From assembly GCA_003342895.1 (NCBI GenBank), contig PTFA01000159.1, forward strand, positions 124,001 to 188,000: 64,000 nucleotides of DNA, in the 5' to 3' direction. The notes under the pieces were generated by a model. It made no database searches. It was not told where the DNA came from and saw only the letters and a program-made list of their open reading frames with translations. This DNA comes from Casuarius casuarius. Taxonomy: Eukaryota; Chordata; Aves; Casuariiformes; Casuariidae. This document shows positions 10,769 to 24,257 of this stretch, one piece after another; position 1 is the stretch's first letter; each line of letters opens with the position of its first letter. A program made the position numbers and the translations under genes.

Positions 10769-13700
10769 TTTTTAGATTGAATTCTAACATATCTGTGAAT
10801 TTATCTGTGAAATCTTGTCTGGCCTGAAGGAGAAATGTATACGCAGTGGCATTTTCAACATTGTGGATTTTTTTTTTGGAGACAATTCTTGATTTTAGAA
10901 TTGTGTAGCTGTTATTTTTCGCAAGTCTATTCATAGTGAATTAATTAAGCAGAAATTCAGGCTTACCGATTTAGTAGCATCTTTCACAAAACCTCAGAAC
11001 ATTTTAACTATTACTTGTGTTCCTCTCCCTTCTACCTCTTAATTCATGTGTCAGGGTACATGTATGTTAACTGTGTTCTTTTTCAGAATAGGAACAGGCA
11101 CGCTGAAGTCAAGTGATCTATCACAGTAATACACACTTGTTTGTGACATTTCATGAGGCTAGATGCCCAAGTCCTTCATTTCAGTCATGTATTTTGTTAA
11201 ATAGCTAAAATACTCAGTTTCGTAATGGTGATTTCCATTTACTTTTTGTTATTATTTTGGAAGAAGCAAATGCTAGATCTCCTCACTCTCTTCTTCCCTT
11301 TTGTTGTGTAAAATACTTTATGAAAATCTGTAGGTGATTATGTTCAAGATTCACACAGATAGCCTTGAAAAATTAGCAGTAGCACAAGTCTCTATAATTT
11401 TGCATCTGATGTTTTCTGTCCATCCTTCTTTAATGATGTAGAGTTTCAGTCTAATCACCTGTCTAAAATATGGCTATTCTCATCAGTAGAAGGCTGTGTC
11501 TTGCTCCTTGCACCTTTCGGCACTCCGAAAATAGATAAGGATTCTTATAGTTTGTAAAATACATAACAAAAAGACTCTTATAATTTGGAAGTGCATCCGT
11601 ACTCATGAGATGGAAAGATACTACAGACAACACGTAATCAGAGTAACCCTGGTATTTGATTGTGGAAGGTCTGCTGTTTATTCCTCTTCGTGAAGCTGAG
11701 AGCAGTGAATAACTTGAAGGCCAGTGTGAGGGATGATTAGAAAACAGAGGTCTTTGTTGCTTCTTATTATGTTTTATATACATTTTCCATGGTTAATTAT
11801 TTCTATCTTGCACAAACAAAAAGAAATGGGTGAGGGAATTTACAAGGGTAATTAGAATACATGTGAGTAGTTTAATATTCAGGTGCAGAAACATGCATTG
11901 TAGAAGATGTCTAATATTAAAAGGACATATATCTGGAATTTAAAATACTTTATTTTAAATATATATACAAACTGATTCACTGCAGCATAATTCCAGTTTT
12001 TCTGAAGTCAGTTATTTCAATTTATTTTGGATTTTGAGTAATGGAAGAGTGAATCAGTCCCATAATTATTTTGGGAAGAAATATTATGCCAGTAGTTCCG
12101 GAGAAATAAGTTTTTCTATATGAGTCATTGCTGTTTAGGGAGGGAAAAGCATACCTTTCTTCATACTTCTAAATGAATTCCATCTTGCATATGCTGAACT
12201 GTTTCTTCTGAGGTCTCATTAGGGAAGGATATTTTTCTCTGTAAATAGCAGATGTCTCGGACAAGTAATAGAACTCTGACGTGCTGTTATATGACAGAAT
12301 CCTAAAAATAATTATTTTAACTAATAAAGAGGAAGTGAAGGTTTTCAAAGCTTACTCCTTAGCAGCTCTGAAATTAACTTAATTAAAAAATTTAAGGTGT
12401 TTACCACCACCTTTGACAACTGAAACTGTTGATCGAAAAGGAAGAATTAAGTTTTTAGCATTTTCTCAGTGCCAAGGAAGAGAGGGCAATGTTTTGATGG
12501 GTGTAACTTAATCAAACATATGTGGCTGGATGCTAGCGGGGAAGAAATTTTGGCAGTTATACGAATTGGTATAGAATCACTGGCTTTAATGCAGCTTGTA
12601 AGGGAATTTGCTGAGGTTGTTTATCTATGTGGTTCAAAATATTTTAAAAGTTTGTTGCCAGGCTTCATTAATGTGCATAAATTGCATTAATAGATATGCT
12701 AGGTGTAGTTCCTTGATTAGCTCAAGAATGCATGTAAATAAGTGTGTGGTAACATACCTGTCATAAATCTTAAATGTCTGGAATATCATTTAGGTTTTTT
12801 GTTTAAATCATCTGAGATAGAAAACCATTAACCAAAACTGAAAAGTAAAGAGAAGATGTTTTAAGTACCCTATCTATATGCACGTAGCACAGAGAAATAT
12901 TGAAATGCCAATGAGGTGTGACCTCTGCAGCTCTTGTCAGCTAAATATTCTTACTGAGTATCCATGCAGAAATGTAAAATCTTCCTCTGTATTTATTAAA
13001 ACAATAACTCAGTGTGAAAAGACAGATGTTTCAGGAAGAGTGGGGAAAAATACATGACTTGACTAACTGCAACTAGAATATATCTTGCTTGTAGTTAATG
13101 TATATCTATGATAAAGTACAAAGTAGCGAAGGACAACAGTCTTGTTTGCCACAGAATTTCAAAGGCTCATCTCTGTCTCCAGGAAGTGCTCCTAACGTAG
13201 CATTTGTGTTTGACATGTTGCTATACAGATCTCAGCGAGTCAGGTTAAAAAATTTTGCCAGCATTATCTTATTCACAGAGAGGGAAAGAAGATCCTTCTG
13301 AAGCCCCAATAGTAAAAGGCTTGAGAAATGACGTTCTCAGTGTACTCCGAATGCTGGTAGGAGCTTAGCATGGTGCTGGGTAGAGTGTTGGAAGACTAAA
13401 GGAAAAATACTTTCTCCTGGTAATAGAGATGCTTAGGAAAATAGGAAAAATGAGAATACATGAGGAGAATAGTAACAGTATAGACCAGGTGAAGACATTT
13501 TCACACAATGTCAGTGAATAGCTTTATCTGGAGATCTTCTGAGGAGAATCACTGATAATGGGCCTGCATGGATGAAAAAAATCACTCTGGGGCTGAACCT
13601 CAACTGCATAGGAAGAATCAATTCAGCTACTTCCACACAGTGTTGCCAGCCTTTATGCAAGGCTTTTTTTACTCCGTTATGACAAAGATTATTAAAAATT

Positions 13701-15399
13701 GTCTTTGTTAGTCTCTGCATGTGCAAGGATTTATCCATTCATCAAACCTGCAGGATCACGGAATCATTTATTTAATAGTTGCTATGTAGTTGTTAAAACT
13801 ATGTTTTTAATATTGGTTAAGAACCTAGAGAGAAGCAGAAACTAAAAATTTTTATCTAGTAGTAGTAAGATGCTGGTAGATAGACTTTTGTCGGCTTCTA
13901 ATTTTTGTCATGCATGTGGTTTCTGTAAATGTTATAAGCACCTCCATAACTGAAGCACAAAGAATTCTTATATTTGAACTGAAAAAGTCCATCCTGTTTC
14001 TTCTTCCTGATGGCAATACAAGATTACATGCAGATGTTTATAGTTGAACTTTAGCTTCTGTGGTCTGGTCATCATTGCATCAGTAGTCTTTCCTGAAAGA
14101 CTTTTCTTTTGATTGTAGGAAAGTGAAAACCTTTCTTTGGTTATGAAACCTTTTTTGATTGAAGGACAAACTGGTGAGGATCTAGAAGGTTCAGAAGGTT
14201 ATATTGTGGCTGATTTTCTCCTTTTCTATGTTCCATAAATGCTCTGATGCATTGTGGTATTTCACTGTGTCTTGCCGTAATGATATCTCGTAACTCACAT
14301 TTATGACAACACGCTCCTTTCATATTTAAGTAGTACGTAGTTGCTGCTTATCTTCCTAATAATGAATGTATCTTGAAGTTTTATAGTGGACAAATTTATT
14401 TTAGTTTTTGCCCCTTGAATTTTATCATTTTTATTTATTGTTAATTGGTTATATTTTATTGGTGATTGCGGATGACTGTGATACACTAACCTTTAGCACT
14501 TAAAAGAAGAGAAATAAAAAAGGTAAGCAAGCATTTATGTTTGCATTTACATATGTAAAGCACTCTGAAAATAAGAACACTTGAAAATAAAAGTGGACTG
14601 GTTATCCAAAAATCACTAATCACTGTTAATAATGTAGAATAATAACTTTTGAAAGATACTACACTCCACTTTTGGACTACACTACTTAAATATGCCATTT
14701 TGTAGTCTCTTTCACAACTGGGAGAAATAACGAACAGTCCTTCAAACTAAAATATCTTTTAAAAAGTCATTTCTGATGAGAAAGTTTAAGGATCAGGTGA
14801 AGATGTAATTAATGAACCCGGACATTGGTAATGACATTGTTGCTTGTTTAAGCCTTTAGTCTAGCTGGTAGTTAAATAATGTGCCTAATTTTGAGAATGC
14901 ACTTAAGCATTTCCCTCTGGGTATTTGAATCTTTGCTTGCTTTTACCAAAATTAGTGGTCTGTTCAGCCTTTAGACCCTGAATGGGAAATTACATTAGGG
15001 CCTGCTTGTACAGCTCTGCGTTGACAGCATTGCAGCTAGACTATAAGGAAGCTACAGTTAAACGGTCGTATGCAGAAAAAGACCCAACGGCGAACATGGA
15101 AATGGTCCTAATTCATGTGCTTCTTGGGTGCGCAGTCCTTGGTCTAAAGATATTATGATCTGCTGTAACAACTCCCGAGTTGCTTGTGCTTTGGGCAGCA
15201 AAGAGAAGTTGGGAAGCAGACAGGGGGACATGGAATAATTGTGCAGAACTGTGGAGGGCCGCGGTCAATGTCTGTGGGTGACCATCGATCTCCAGGGACA
15301 CGTCTGCTCAGTGGGAAAGGCAGGGAGAAAGACTGAAGACATTTGCACATTTTGCTCCTGTGCAAAGCTGTGGTGGGTGCAAGCCTGAAGTGCTGTGTG
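10769..15399. other. Unassigned non-coding stretch
   Basis: AT-rich DNA to the right of the array. No gene recognised: open frames such as 11463-11783 (106 codons, minus), 12469-12690 and 13511-13738 have no domain. Two frames at 15113-15365 overlap on the same strand in different phases, as chance frames do. No repeat family was identified. Confidence 0.5.
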
Positions 15400-15990
15400 C
15401 CATTTTAGTGTCTGCACCTCAGGAAGGACAGGGTTAGGAGAAGGTGCAGGGAAAGGCAGCTAAACTGATGAAGGAGAGGAAAGAGCTGCTTTATGAGGAG
15501 ATACTTGAAAGACTGGCTTGGCACTGCCGTTTTGGAGAGTAGGAGGCTGAGCAGGGATGGGACTGAGATTTAGAAATTCGTGGAGGTAGTGAGTATAGAG
15601 AACGTCGAACTTCAATGCTAAGGGCTTTTTTTGGAACTAGTGACAGCCTGGTTTGGAGCAGTTTAAAGGGAGTGCTTCCTTATCCAGTGGAAATGTAGGA
15701 TTTGTTGCCACAGGAGGACGTGGGGTCAGGCAATATATGCAGGATCAGACAGGGCTAGACAAATTCACGGATAACAGATCCATAATGAGGAACAAGAAAG
15801 GATATACCATCCTTCATCTCAATTAAAGTGATTGTGGATACTGAAAGAAAAAAAATGGAAAGTGAGTGTCAGAGAGTGGCCAGGCTGGTGTGCTCTCCCA
15901 GAGCTGCGCCTGCTCCTGCCATGGGCAGCCAGAATGCTGGGTCGGATGGACCACTGGTCTGCTGCAGTGGGGCATTTCTTACGTACGTAT
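15400..15990 (+). mobile_element. CR1 LINE 3' fragment, sense orientation
   Basis: It starts with the block reading GTCTGCACCTCAGGAAGGAC, then GGTGCAGGGAAAGGCAGCTAA and TTATGAGGAGATACTTGAAA, which follow an older CR1 type found in birds, crocodilians and turtles. It ends with GATGGACCACTGGTCTG near 15948-15964, followed by the terminal TTCTTA-type motif and ACGTACGT at about 15981-15988. Only the 3' part is present, so the copy is 5'-truncated, the usual result of incomplete target-primed reverse transcription. The frame at 15828-16022 is a shadow of this element. Family seen clearly; subfamily not assigned. Confidence 0.88.
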
Positions 15991-15996
15991 GTTTTT

Positions 15997-16024
15997 CTTT
16001 AATTGGATCTAGATCCAATTAAAG
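15997..16024. repeat. Perfect 28-bp palindrome beside the CR1 3' end
   Basis: The left arm CTTTAATTGGATCT (15997-16010) is followed directly by its exact reverse complement AGATCCAATTAAAG (16011-16024), with no loop. It lies about seven bases after the CR1 terminus. Confidence 0.95.
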
Positions 16025-18854
16025 ATGGGTACCTGTAACAATCTGCCCGTGGTAGAACAGAGCTGTGCCTGTGATAACTTATCTTAGTTCTTAGACAGCT
16101 TTTCCGTCCTAGAGTATAGTCCTTGACCCATTGGTGTAGCCCTAAATCTCTTTTTCCTGTGGGCCAGTGGAACGTTAAACTGTAGCAATTATTCTACCAG
16201 GTGACTGTGGGAAAATGTTTTTATTATGGATACCAATTCCGAGGATGGTATAACATTCAGTTGCCTTACATGATTGTGATTTATTCTTTCTGCTTGGTCA
16301 GGAGTACACGAATAAAGAGGGGCTGTTACAGATGGAAGGTTGAATAAATCACTGATTCTCATCAAATCAGGATCATGTTTGCAGAGAATTTTGTGAGGAC
16401 ATTTTTTTCTCCTCAATAGTTGCGATTTCTTGCTCCTTGGATGTTGCCCTTATATGAATGAAGGACCTGTTAGAAACATCTACTACCCCTTTGCCAGGAC
16501 AGCCCCATAGTGCTCCAGAGACCATTGCCTTCCTAATTTCTGGATTTTCATGGTTCTGCATATTTATGGAGGCTATGAATTAATATTAAATATACCATTA
16601 AGATAGATACGAATGTAAAACCAATGAGAGACTTTATGGCAGTATGAAGTCCTAGATATGTTTGTACCAGCAGTCAGTTAAGTGGAAATAAGGTAAGCAG
16701 TGATGGCATATTTGAATTTTGGGCATCCAGTGAAATTTCATTTTTCGTAATCCAAAGTTTATTAATATCAAGACAAAAATATCACTAAGCCTTCCTGTGG
16801 ATTTACACCTACACATCCTTATCTTGCATAATTCAAATTCACTATTCAAATGCACATTTTGTAGGTTTTAAGTTTTGGCTTGAGAAATGAAAATTATGGA
16901 TGTTCTGTTTGAGGAGAAAATGGAATGACAAGAATTACATATAATAGAAAAGCAAATAACTGAAGGCCTCCCTCTTCTCCATCCTTGTGTCCCTGTGGTC
17001 CCATCCACTTGAATTCTAGGCTTTATACTTTCAGTCTTGTCTGTCCTCAAAGGCACTATTATTATCTCAGGCAGTGCAAGTTGATTCAGATCCCCTTTGA
17101 AATCACTGAGCATCCTCCTGTTTACTCTAGTCTGCCTGAATTAGTCCAGGCTTTCCCTTGACAGATGAGGTACCTACCAAGATCTGAGCCTCAAAACACT
17201 AATTTTATACTGATACCGCCTTTCAAAAAGTACCTCTGATATACCACAAGCTGTAACAAATAGCAGTAAAATTGCAATGCAAAGGTCTTGTTCTTGTAAG
17301 AAATTAAATAACAAAGAAAACTTGTCAGTGCACCCCTTATTTAACAGCAATAGATCAGCTTGATATATATGGTAAGCTCTTTTACAAGATACATAGATTT
17401 TTTCATTTTTTCTAGTGTAGTCTCATTCCTAGATCTCTTTCTGCTCGAATCTCAGGCCTGATGATATGTTCTCATGAGGATTTAACAGTTATTACTTCCA
17501 TTAAAAGATACATATGAAATAAATACTTTTGTTTGGCAGGGGATCAGAGGCAGTGCCGTCTGGGAGGAGAGGCAGCCTACCCTGCAGAGATTGGCACTGC
17601 TGTGAAGCTTCACTCTTATTCTTTTTCATAGCTGTGAAAGAGGTGGCTGCTACCGGGTTTTCTTTCAGGGTGTTGAGACAAGTATCTAGTCTATGTTCCT
17701 GTCTTGTGTTTTACAGCATTGATAACCAGCATTTAATGCAGTTTGATTTAATGTTAAACAGAGAGACTGTTCCATGCCAAAATAAAGCAAGCAGGAGAGT
17801 GGGAAAAGCAGTCTGGACTGCAGGCAGTAGGTGAGATACTCTAATGCTGACAGTTCAAATGACTGTGCAAATGGTGCTGAAAAGAATTATCTCTAAGGAG
17901 ACCTCTGCCATCCAGTGCTAGATTTCTGCCTTCATTACGCTTTCTTGTTACTTACGCTGGTCGCTGCTCTGCTTCTGTCTTTCCCAGATTTTGAAAGCAG
18001 AGTTTGTTTAAGCAGAGTGGACTCTATTTTGACTGTCTTTAATCTTTCTGTGGGATACTTGTTGGTCAATACTGAAATAGAGATTGCTATGGCCAGTGAC
18101 ATACCATCACTGGCTTCTGAGTTAGTGCACATGGAAATGATTTGGATGTCTTATGGGTGTCATACTGGTGACAGCTGTTGTTAGAAGTCCTTCACAAAAT
18201 CAGGTAGATGTCATTGCTTCACTTGTATTCTGTGTTTCCAAGGTTTTCTTAATTTTTCTACTTTTAAAAATAAAAAATGGGTTCACTGGAGAACAGTCTG
18301 AGCTTTTTCAACTCCTTTCCTGGTTAGTCCTTCTGCCTTGTTAGCCATAATGGCACTAGCACTAGTTTGAAAACTACTGATAGGTGGTTGGGCTTCCGCA
18401 GCTTCTCTTAGATGTCTACTCCGGAGCCCAACAGATTTTGACAGGTTATTTTTCTAAAGGTATGATTTAGTTAAGGATTTAAAGGTATGATTTAGTTAAG
18501 ATACTTATGATTCCACTCTGTTCCTCTTTCTGTTACTGTAGTATATGAATATTCACAGGCTTTCTTCTTTTATTGTTGCAGCACTGCTGTAGGAAGAGAT
18601 GGGAACCAAAATGAAGGTGAGACTACATTGACACTGAGGTTCCAAAGTGTAGATCTACCTGACCCAGTTTGAAACTAGCACGGTCTCTTTTAGGTTGGAG
18701 GCCAGTTCAAAAGCTCTATGGCATCTGGTACTTGCTGAAGTGACTAACCTGTTCTGAGCTCTGTGTTGCAGCAGCTAAAGGCAACAGGTACTCGGTGTAA
18801 AACTGGTCTGGTATTGAGCTGCAGCTGACCCTTGGATTAAGTTGCATTATATTC
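16025..18854. other. Unassigned non-coding stretch
   Basis: No gene recognised. The frame at 17529-17834 (101 codons, plus) has a Cys-rich start and a hydrophobic middle but no family I know. Frames at 17915-18184 (plus) and 17935-18132 (minus) overlap on opposite strands. Several 60-80 codon minus-strand frames at 16189-17113 are likewise unrecognised. Confidence 0.5.
18455..18500 (+). repeat. Tandem duplication, period 25
   Basis: A 21-bp stretch beginning TAAAGGTATGATTTAG occurs at 18455-18475 and again, identical, at 18480-18500. The copies are exact, so the duplication is probably fairly recent. Confidence 0.9.
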
Positions 18855-18978
18855 AGTCCCAAGTGTCTTGCCCAAGGTCACATAAACAATAGTCCACAGC
18901 AGATGTTGTATCTGAAGCCAGCTGCCTCAAGTCCTAGTCTTGGACCCTAACCACTGGACCGTTATCCTCTCTCACAAG
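18855..18978 (-). mobile_element. MIR-like tRNA-derived SINE fragment, antisense
   Basis: Reads as the reverse complement of the MIR core: TTGCCCAAGGTCACATAA near 18871-18888, then CTAACCACTGGACCG near 18948-18962, the usual complement of the tRNA-like head. The order and spacing (about 60-80 bases between the two) fit the family. Strongly diverged, hence old. Confidence 0.72.
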
Positions 18979-20140
18979 ACATACAGACCTTCAAAAAGCT
19001 AATTCTGCCTATCCAAGTATTATATTCTTTCTTGGTATATCTATTTTGGCAGATAGGTCTTTCTTCATAGGTCAGTCTCTTCAGTCCTCCTTTTTCAGAT
19101 TTTTCCTTTCTGTCAATTTATTTCTGGAAGTGAGAGGTTTAAAAAAAAACCAGCATTTAAAAAAATGAAGAAATAGGTACAGATTGTTAAATGACAGTCA
19201 CATCATTCACAACACCCAACTCTAAGCAAGAAAATGAATAGTTGAAGCATAGTACACCATGTATTATTCTTATAATAAACATTGTTTTCTATCAAGTATA
19301 AAAAAACGGTTTAGTAAATCTCTCTCTTCTACCTTAATTTACCTGTGGGAATGTACCCGTATGACAGATTGCTTCAAGGACTTATCAGTCACTAGTCACA
19401 CATTAATTCACAATTTGTTGCTGTTGGTACAAATCTGTTAGATTAATTTCCGCTGGAATAGCTTTTATCCTTTTCTCTTGCTTTCTCAGTCTTGCATTGT
19501 TGCTGGTTATGTGAATTGTGTTTAAGTACTAACCAAGATATTTGATTAAATACAGTGAAGAAAGTAGCTGAGATGTTATGGCTAGTTATTTTAAAAATAT
19601 ACATAGTTTAGAATTTGCATATTCATGCCTGTTACCAGATTTTTGTGCAGAGATGAATGACATTTAGATGCTTAATGTAATTGTTATGTGAACAAATAAC
19701 AATTTCCATTTCCACTATGAATTTCCATTTCCACTGTGAATGAAAAAAGGCTTAGTTGCAAAAAAATGTGTCTCTTTCTTACAGCCTAAGCTAAGCCTGG
19801 ATATTTGGTCCGTTGCGCAAACCACAGATACTAGAAAATGTATTTCCTTCCAGATGCAAATGCTATGCTTTTGATGTGATACAGGTATTTGTGGGCTGTG
19901 TTAAGATAGAGTTAGTGGAGAGCTAGATCCAGTAAGAATGACAGAACTATTGCAGCTAAATATAGAAGTTCTCTGTGACAAAAAAGAAAAATAGTAAAAT
20001 AAAAAGGGAAGACTGTGTTAAGCTGGTGAAAACATATCTAGCGTACTCATTTCACTGCATTAGGGATCGGAGTTTTCAGAAAGAGACTGATTTAGTCTTT
20101 TAGTTATTTCCACCTCGCATCAAGTACAGAATTCTGTCAG
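18979..20140. other. Unassigned non-coding stretch
   Basis: Holds one short tandem duplication (19701-19738) and A-rich runs near 19141-19165, but no gene. The 60-codon frame at 19259-19441 is unremarkable. Confidence 0.5.
19701..19738 (+). repeat. Tandem duplication, period 19
   Basis: Two adjacent copies of AATTTCCATTTCCACTATG, the second with one substitution (ACTGTG). The unit is itself internally repetitive (TTTCCA twice). Confidence 0.9.
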
Positions 20141-20220
20141 GCCTCTATTCAGCAAAGCATGTCCTATTGATTTCCAAAAGACTTAAGTACATCTTAAGTG
20201 CTTTGCAGAATTGGGACCCA
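20141..20220. mobile_element. Palindromic MITE-like relic
   Basis: The left end reads ATTCAGCAAAGCA and the right end is its near-complement TGCTTTGCAGAAT. Between them is TATTGATTTCC, resembling the CATTGACTTCAATGG centre of palindromic repeats common in turtle and archosaur genomes. Only about 80 bp long, with decayed arms. It is too short to code for anything and would have depended on a transposase supplied elsewhere. The family name is not assigned; the identification rests on the inverted ends and remembered consensus. Confidence 0.65.
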
Positions 20221-23200
20221 GTACAAAGGATGATTCATACTGTAATGCTTTGTAAGATGTGCAGTTGTGAATTGCTTTCAAGAGAGATTTGAATTAATCC
20301 TGCGTCTGGAATATAAATGATGACCTAGAGAAAGGCTCATGTTTCCCATTAAATGAGTAGCTACCTTTAACCTGAGTGCTAGTTCAAAACTCATGTCAGT
20401 AAAAGTTTTTTGTAGGGTGATACTGGAGTTATGCAAACACTGCTTTATGTGAGGTACGCTGCACAAGAAATTTAAGTGTCTCTGAGAAACCGTTTTTAAA
20501 TAAGCTTCTGTGTAAAATTAACCTTGAAAAAATCAAGATGATAGAATTGCTAAAATAAAATAAATTAAAAAAAATCACCTAAGATGCCATATTAAAAGAG
20601 AAGTATGCCTTTACTATGTCAGTTGCTATAAATTTTCTAGTAATCATCATGCAATTGTACTTTAATTGCTGTATAATTATGTTCCCATATACAGTTTCAA
20701 TATGAATTTCCTTTTTATGTTTGACACATTAATTTTATGCATCAAGTGTTAAAACAGTTATTCAAAATGAAATATATAAGAAACGATTATAAGATGATTA
20801 AATTATAATTATACGGATAGTATTTGACATAATCAAATTATGGTATATATGCTTTCAAAAAGAGAGAGATGTGTATTAGTTAGAAGTTTCATATGCAATT
20901 TTTATGTATGTGATTTTCTTTTTAAGGAAGGTGACAGAACAGATGTTTCTAATGGAATAGAGTGGAGGTAAAATGTAGAACAACCGCCTTATAAACAGAG
21001 CAGACAAGTTTCACTAAAAATTTGATTTTAGAAGGAAGAAAAATTATGTCTTATCTTATGTGCTATTGTACTTGAATTCTAACCCCTTTATTCTGATCAG
21101 TGTAGTACCTCTGGAATTATTTTAAAACTCCTGAAATTGATTGTAGTTTCATGAAATTGGGTTCTTACCTGAGTATAATAAGCAAGAAGGATGTTTTATT
21201 GTGTTTCATATTTTAAATTGTGTGAAAAACCAAGGAAGATGGAGATAATGAAACAGTCTGTCTTTACAATGCAAATATTACCCTATGTTTTTTAAGATGT
21301 TTGGCTGGGTGCAGATAAGACCAAGTAAGATGGGAGTGTTTGTCCCTTTCTCTCCTGGGCAGATTATCATCACTTTCCATGCCTTTGTGTTTGATGAGGG
21401 GTTGTCCTCTCATGGGGTTCATAATGACCTTTCCTACTTCTAGGGTCAGGCTTCAGAGCCATGTACTTTATGGGCTCGTAGGTGTTAGTAAGCATCTCCT
21501 TCGTCTGCCTTAACTTCTGGGCTTGACTGTTTTGCCAGGACACAATCTGAAACCTTGTTTGTCTCAGCAGGTCTGAGGGAGCTGGTACAAAGTAAAGAAC
21601 AGAGCCTTTTCCAGCCTGGGGCATGCTCTGTCCCTCTGGGGTGGGGAGGACGGGAGAGGAGAACCGCAGAACTGCCAGTCCGAGAGGTGAGGGACGGTGA
21701 TTTGCTTCTAAGAGCAGCCAAACAGACCAGGGGGCGCTCCTAGAAAGCTCTGGGAGGTAGGGCTAGAGTGTGGCCATGCTGGTAAGCTGACAGGCTGAAT
21801 GGTGGCGAGGTTGGGACGCATAGCAAGATACAGTGCACTTGAGCAAGAAAGCTGTAGCATTTGCTGGCTGAATTAAGAAGCTTATTGTCTACTGTCAGTG
21901 TGGACTCACTGCACGTGACAATCTCAGTGCAGAGTCCAGCATGCTCAGATGGTGGAGGGTCCATCTCCAGAAGGGGACAGCCAGGCAGAGCTAGAGACAC
22001 AGCTCAGTGTCAGTCCTGCAGATGTGGATACAGGGATGCTGATGGATTGCTCTGGACTTTGGAAGGAAGGAAGAAGGCAGCATAAGATTTGCATGAACTA
22101 CGGAGGCTCTTTCTCCTTTACCCAGTATGATGCAGAATTGGAGTGAGAGGCTTTGGTGTCTTCTAACTGGGGTGGCATTTGAGGCCTGCGATCCAGGAAG
22201 TTATACCTAAACATTTTAATAATGTATTTATACATAAAGATTGCAGCCTGCCTTATGAAGACCATTTTGTATTAGTCCCTTGAGCGGCTGCTAATACCTG
22301 TCTTATTTTTGTGACTTACCTAGATAAAATTCTGAAGTAGGCAACACATATATTAACTGTATGTGAAATGGTAAACATTGCTAATCCTTATGAAAACAAA
22401 TCAAGAGTGTTATTTCCATGTACGTTATCATGCTGTTTTCTAGTTGTATTCTAGTTAAAAAAGTATGAAGCCATCCTTAATGCCCAAGTGCTCGTTTTGA
22501 TTTTGTTTCTGTTTTTTTTGCATTTCTTTTATCATTAGTGCTTCACAGATGGCTATGGTGCTGTCTGAGTTTATGACTGTTAATGTTGCAAAAGTGGCAT
22601 GTAGCTGCATAGCATACTCCTTCAAAATTAACAGCAAATTATAGTAAAATAGTAATTCAAGGGAGGAGTCAATAGGTTTAATAAAGTGCTTTGTAAATAA
22701 TCCATTTAGAGAATGTTTATAGTTTAAAAGCATTGTGTCACTGGTTTTGAAACCGCATGTCAGCAGGAGTAGAAATATTGGATGTGAAAGCAGAAACAGT
22801 GTGATGACAGGTCTGTTAAGGAAAATACTTGCATCTTTAAAAAAAGGGGGGGGAACCCGGAAATGCTCATCTTTTTAAGTGCTCTAAAGAACAGAAGTAG
22901 GAATGATTTACTGAGTGAGATAATAATAAAGATTCCATTCTAGAGGGAAAATGTGTGATCTGTACAACACTAATGTATGCAATGAAAAGTCACGTACCAT
23001 GCTAACAGCCTGCACTTACAGAAACCCACAGGCAAATCTACTGAGAGGAAGGAGAGGTTGGAAAGCTGTGAAGGTTCATTTGTGTGCGATAAAAACCTCT
23101 GTCACCTATTATGTGATAGATGAGAAAAAGCTCCTCGCTTAAGATCAGGTTGTCATTTGGGCTGTGAAACCTGTGGTTGCACGGGTGAGAATCATGTGTG

Positions 23201-24257
23201 AAAGTCCTTTGGTTTCACAGAGGGAGTTCAGAGAAGGTGCTCTGACAGTGGTGGGCAAAGAGCGGTATGCTCTGAGTCTTGCCCTACTTTCCATAATTAC
23301 AACTTTACATGTAAGGTTCAGTTATTCCTATTAGCCGCCACATGTATTCGATTATACAAAGGTGTCTATTATGCCTGTGAACTTCACAGGAGAATGGAGA
23401 CAGTAGATTGAATGCTTCCTGAACACTCCATTGAAAATTAATTCAGATTGGCTTATGAATGGTGTTGTCATGTGGCCTGAACCAGTGTTAGATATGTAGG
23501 AGATATGTCTGGTTGAGTAACTTGGAGATCTTACTATCTCCAATAATGATCTGGAAGAGAAATAAAATCGAAATTCCCAGAGGCAGCTAAATGAGGAAAA
23601 GTGGTGAATGCTGGTGAGGGTGGACAAGTTTAATTTTATACAGGCACTCAAAAACTGAAGAAAGGAGCAGAAAAAAATAAAATTAAAGTTCAGGGAAGCG
23701 AACTTAATATATCTGGAAAAATAATTTAGCTATTCAGTAGGAGGGAAAAATCAGCAAGACATCAAGGAATGAAATTAAACAGCAATTTCCATTCTATTAT
23801 GCAGATGAAAATCTGGAAGAACTCCATTGATTCTTAAGAGTAGCAAATTATACCTTCCTTACACATGACTGCAAAGCCTGGATACATCTACGTGCAATTT
23901 CCTTTTATGTCTGAGAACAGGAATCGTTGTTGCAGAAGTACAGGTGGTCTGGAATCAGGGGATGGCTGTGCACCAATTTACAAGCTGACAGAGCCTCTCT
24001 CCAGCCTCAATTATGTGTTTAGCTTTAAGCTGGCTGAAGTCCATGACCTTAAATTTAGCTTTCTGGATGAGAGTTTTTTTGTTTTTTTTTTTTTTTTTCC
24101 CAGTGTGCTGCTTGCTGCAGAGGAGAAAATCATGGTATATTACCCTGATCTGATCGCTTAGCAAAGTAGTTTTCATACCCACAGCACTTGGGGAAAATAT
24201 AATTTCCTCCATGAACTGGATTAATCCCAAGGAAAGTGCATAGATTAATTTTCCCCT
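20221..24257. other. Unassigned non-coding stretch
   Basis: Very AT-rich in 20500-20900. A more GC-rich island at about 21560-22080 is open in several overlapping frames on both strands (for example 21485-21721 minus, 21555-21743 plus, 21861-22085 plus), which argues against any one being real. A run of seven A then eight G at 22839-22853 is a homopolymer junction. No gene or repeat family recognised. Confidence 0.5.
24074..24098. repeat. Poly-T tract
   Basis: Seven T, one G, then 17 T. It may be an ordinary homopolymer or the decayed tail of an antisense retroposed sequence; no adjacent retroposon is recognised. Confidence 0.85.

Noticed and set aside
21485..22085. GC-rich island open in several frames, considered as a possible gene 5' end or CpG island
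   Set aside because: CpG pairs are sparse, the open frames overlap on both strands, and no domain is seen.
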